From contig DAOUAI010000102.1 of the NCBI GenBank assembly GCA_034433775.1, positions 1-15,454 on the forward strand: DNA of 15,454 nucleotides, in the 5' to 3' direction. The notes beneath the pieces are model-generated. The model worked only from the letters and a program-made list of their open reading frames with translations. It was not told where the DNA came from and did not search any database. Each line of letters starts with the position of its first letter. The stretch's first letter is position 1. This DNA is from CALJTV01 sp034433775. Its GTDB lineage: Bacteria > Chloroflexota > Dehalococcoidia > GIF9 > UBA5629. Position numbers and translations under genes: made by a program. Shown here in pieces: positions 13,728 through 15,454 of this stretch.

Positions 13728-14628
13728 CTGGCTCCTTTTTGAACAGCTTATCGATCTCCTGCAAAATTTTCTTTTTGTCTTCTTCAGTAATTGGTCCTGG
13801 CTCTGCTTCCCTGGTGTAAGTCATGCTCACCAGCTTATCCAGATGCTCCCTTATCTCAGCAGGAAGTCTATGGTAGATAGACTCAATCTCCTTTTCTGTC
13901 CGCTTGGTAAACGCATCAAGCTCAGCCGTATCAACCTCAACCCCGAGAATCATCTCCAGAACCCTGAGCACTGCCTTTGACCCTTTAGGATAAGGTATTG
14001 GAAATCCGTGTAGATAAATTGGTATTTCACCCATCAGACAAGCAGCTTCGATACCTCTCTTCTTAGCGACACCGAGCAGTAGTCCATTCAGCCCAGTGAT
14101 ATTGCCTTGACCACCACGCCCCTCTATATCTGACATAAGTACTGTGTTCGGATAGCTTTTCATTTCTTTAATCAAAGACTCACTATTGGGCACCACCCAG
14201 ACTCTGGAATCTATGGTATGGTGAATAGGTGCTACAGCTGCTCCGGACGTATAGATGCGCTTGCAGCCGAACTTCTCTGCTACATCAATGACTAGATTCG
14301 CCATTTTGTAGGCTTTAGCACCCTCTGCATACACCTTTGCTCCCGTGCCCGGTTGTTCTTCTCCTACAAAGAAAAGCAAGTCCTTTTTATATGTTCGCTT
14401 GAAATAAAACTTACTGGTAGGAAATTCTAAAGCTTTTAGCACGCCATCCCTTATTACGACTTTTTTGGGGTAGAAAAACTCCCACGGCTCTATTTCTCCC
14501 AGTTCTTCTGCCTTCACTATCTGCCTCAACGTATCAACCGCTATTACGCCAATATTCCCTATCCCTGGCCAGGATGCTATTAACACAGGGTCTTCAAGTT
14601 CAGGTTCCTTATAGAGGACGATTCCCAT
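13717..14628 (-). CDS. PAC2 (proteasome assembly chaperone 2-like) family protein, canonical copy
   Basis: This 303-residue protein has the hallmark N-terminal PAC2 loop SWPGIGNIG at residues 19-27, then EIEPWEFFYPKKV, FYFKR, DLLFFVGEEQP, the GCKRIYTSGAAVAPIH segment, GLNGLLLGVAKKRGIEAACLMGEIP, and a charged helical C-terminal tail of about 75 residues. Archaeal and bacterial PAC2 proteins have no settled function; this one should be cytoplasmic. Start is ATG 14628, preceded by GGTGG and a 5-base spacer. The open frame extends to 14754, but those 42 extra residues are not family-like and run past the likely promoter. Its stop lies 11 bases inside the second PAC2 gene. A divergent PPC/DUF296 gene lies upstream. 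Confidence 0.88.
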   Translation of the reverse strand: MGIVLYKEPELEDPVLIASWPGIGNIGVIAVDTLRQIVKAEELGEIEPWEFFYPKKVVIRDGVLKALEFPTSKFYFKRTYKKDLLFFVGEEQPGTGAKVYAEGAKAYKMANLVIDVAEKFGCKRIYTSGAAVAPIHHTIDSRVWVVPNSESLIKEMKSYPNTVLMSDIEGRGGQGNITGLNGLLLGVAKKRGIEAACLMGEIPIYLHGFPIPYPKGSKAVLRVLEMILGVEVDTAELDAFTKRTEKEIESIYHRLPAEIREHLDKLVSMTYTREAEPGPITEEDKKKILQEIDKLFKKEPGED

Positions 14629-14672
14629 CTTATCCACCAACAGGCTATAATTCCTCTGCCAGCCTTGATTTA

Positions 14673-14681
14673 AGTATAACA
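14673..14681 (-). promoter_or_regulatory. Candidate extended -10 promoter for the PAC2 pair
   Basis: On the minus strand, TGTTATACT (14681-14673) is an extended -10 element (TG-N-TATACT) about 45 bases before the ATG at 14628. The region where a -35 would lie (TTTTAG, about 14701-14696) is a poor match, which the TG extension could offset. It is placed so that the longer upstream reading frame would not be fully transcribed. Confidence 0.45.
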
Positions 14682-14781
14682 TACAGACTAGCAGACTAAA
14701 ACTTGATGGCCCTTTCTGTTTTTGCCAGCAAATTGCAGTACCATGAATAGGCAAGAGCTAACAACGATGGGAGGTGACACC

Positions 14782-15195
14782 TTGTTTACCCAAGTGCATT
14801 TATTTCGCGTCCTGCCTGGAAAAGAATTGCTAAGTGCGATAACCGGCTATTGCCAGGAGCACAAAATTTCCTCTGGCGTCATCCTCGGTGTTATCGGCTC
14901 AGTGCAAGACGCACAACTCAACTTTCTAACCCAGCTTCCTGGCAGATATGAACCTACTAGTCTGGAAGGACCTCTTGAAATAGCCTCTGCTCAGGGCTCG
15001 GTGGCATTAAAAGAAGAAAGACTCATCATACATTTACATGCAGTCCTTTCAAACCAAGGTGTATGTCTTGGCGGTCATCTTGCCAGCGCCACTATTTTCT
15101 CCACTGCTGAAGTAGCTATTGGAGAACTTGCTTACCAGCTCTACAGGCAGCACGACGATTATACAGGACTGAACGAACTTGCATGCCAGACCTGA
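14782..15195 (+). CDS. PPC/DUF296 domain protein (bacterial PCC-type, putative DNA-binding)
   Basis: This 137-residue protein is essentially one PPC (DUF296) domain. In plants the domain is fused to AT-hooks; in bacteria and archaea it stands alone, forms trimers and often binds a metal through conserved His residues. Visible cues are FRVLPGKELLSAI (8-20), GVILGVIGSVQDA, HLHAVLS with His84 and His86, and GGHLASATIFSTAEV with His99. These three His residues match the metal site of the stand-alone proteins. No AT-hook or extra DNA-binding segment is present, so DNA binding is not shown. Start is TTG 14782, with a near-perfect SD GGAGGT six bases upstream. An in-frame TTG at 14722 would add 20 residues that do not fit the family. 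It is transcribed divergently from the PAC2 pair. Confidence 0.88.
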   Translation: MFTQVHLFRVLPGKELLSAITGYCQEHKISSGVILGVIGSVQDAQLNFLTQLPGRYEPTSLEGPLEIASAQGSVALKEERLIIHLHAVLSNQGVCLGGHLASATIFSTAEVAIGELAYQLYRQHDDYTGLNELACQT

Positions 15196-15225
15196 GATAA
15201 CATTAACACACGAACAGATTGTTTC

Positions 15226-15255
15226 TTGACACCGTCCTTACACGGAAGCTATACT
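15226..15255 (+). promoter_or_regulatory. Strong sigma70-type promoter for tRNA-Ile
   Basis: A perfect TTGACA at 15226-15231, an 18-base spacer and TATACT at 15250-15255 lie 17 bases before the tRNA. Transcription would start near 15262, about eleven bases upstream of the mature 5' end. This fits a stable-RNA gene expressed on its own. Confidence 0.75.
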
Positions 15256-15272
15256 TCTTTATCAAGACAAAG

Positions 15273-15349
15273 GGGCCATTAGCTCAGTCGGCTAGAGCAC
15301 GGTCCTGATAAGACCGGGGTCTGTGGTTCGAATCCACAATGGCCCACCA
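15273..15349 (+). tRNA. tRNA-Ile, anticodon GAT
   Basis: A complete cloverleaf is visible. The acceptor arm GGGCCAT pairs with ATGGCCC (15339-15345). The D arm is GCTC/GAGC. The anticodon stem CGGTC/GACCG holds the loop CTGATAA with GAT at 15307-15309. The T arm TGTGG/CCACA encloses TTCGAAT. The discriminator A at 15346 is followed by an encoded CCA (15347-15349). The anticodon reads ATC and ATT isoleucine codons. It is not next to rRNA genes in this window and appears to be a single-tRNA unit. Confidence 0.97.
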
Positions 15350-15454
15350 TTAAAGCAAAAACAACAACCATTAGAGACAGCTCCCGAACTTGTTTGCGGA
15401 TTTGTCACTCGTGAGAATGAGGGTGTTATTACCAACAACTACAGCAATTTAAGT
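15350..15454. other. Unassigned sequence downstream of tRNA-Ile
   Basis: These 105 bases run to the window edge. There is no family-like reading frame, no clear hairpin with a T-tract, and no second tRNA. The short frame starting ATG 15417 ends after 11 codons. Being just past a tRNA 3' end, this would be the expected side for an integrated element, but no repeat of the tRNA end or integrase is visible. Confidence 0.3.

Noticed and set aside
13594..13980. A 128-codon plus-strand frame across the junction of the two PAC2 genes
   Set aside because: Both minus-strand PAC2 genes are supported by family motifs and SDs. The antisense frame has a low-complexity hydrophobic composition with no recognisable domain.
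14629..14754. N-terminal extension of the canonical PAC2 protein to 14754
   Set aside because: The extra 42 residues do not resemble PAC2 N-termini, the ATG at 14628 has an SD, and the extension runs past the predicted promoter.
14722..14781. Longer start for the PPC protein at TTG 14722
   Set aside because: A near-perfect SD (GGAGGT) precedes TTG 14782, where the family N-terminus begins. The extension is not family-like.
15350..15454. Possible integrated element at the 3' end of tRNA-Ile
   Set aside because: No repeat of the tRNA 3' end, integrase or phage-like sequence is visible before the window ends.

Overview
The window looks like bacterial chromosome of moderate GC content, most likely from Chloroflexota and perhaps Dehalococcoidia-like. 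This placement is an inference. It rests on a cobT-cobS-cobU tail, a YtxH protein beside a small single-pass membrane protein, bacterial PAC2-family proteins, a PPC/DUF296 protein, and frequent GTG and TTG starts behind strong Shine-Dalgarno (SD) sequences. I see no transposase, integrase, phage gene, CRISPR array or rRNA. Genes are tightly packed and no gene-free stretch exceeds about 160 bases.

Positions 1-1322 (+) hold the end of a cobalamin lower-loop operon: a probable cobT C-terminus overlapping cobS, then cobU. Together they activate the corrinoid side chain (CobU) and attach the alpha-ribazole ligand (CobT and CobS). Positions 1336-6115 (+) start with a good sigma70-type promoter. It drives two translationally coupled genes for large exported, membrane-anchored proteins of unknown function. 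The first has an Ig-like ectodomain, one transmembrane (TM) helix and a long cytoplasmic tail with a Cys/His cluster. The second is an Asp-box beta-propeller-like protein with a membrane-proximal Fn3-like domain and a C-terminal TM anchor. Positions 6200-9123 (+) hold a candidate promoter and a complete uvrA (nucleotide excision repair).

From 14628 down to 9188 everything is on the minus strand. In transcription order these are: two overlapping PAC2-family genes; a double zinc-ribbon membrane protein with its own strong promoter; a YfcE/MJ0936-type phosphodiesterase; a polytopic membrane protein that recalls PrsW/YhfC-type intramembrane proteases; a small single-TM protein; a YtxH protein; and an AI-2E-family transporter. 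Several neighbours overlap or nearly touch, so much of this is probably co-transcribed. The overall theme is envelope and membrane proteins, but most functions are unknown.

Positions 14629-15454 (+) hold a PPC/DUF296 protein divergent from the PAC2 pair, then a tRNA-Ile(GAT) gene with a near-consensus promoter and an encoded CCA end. The last 105 bases show nothing I can call.

The least explained parts are the two-gene surface-protein cassette (1383-6115) and the tandem PAC2 pair (12882-14628). The PAC2 pair has one copy with the conserved glycine loop and one in which the loop is degenerate.
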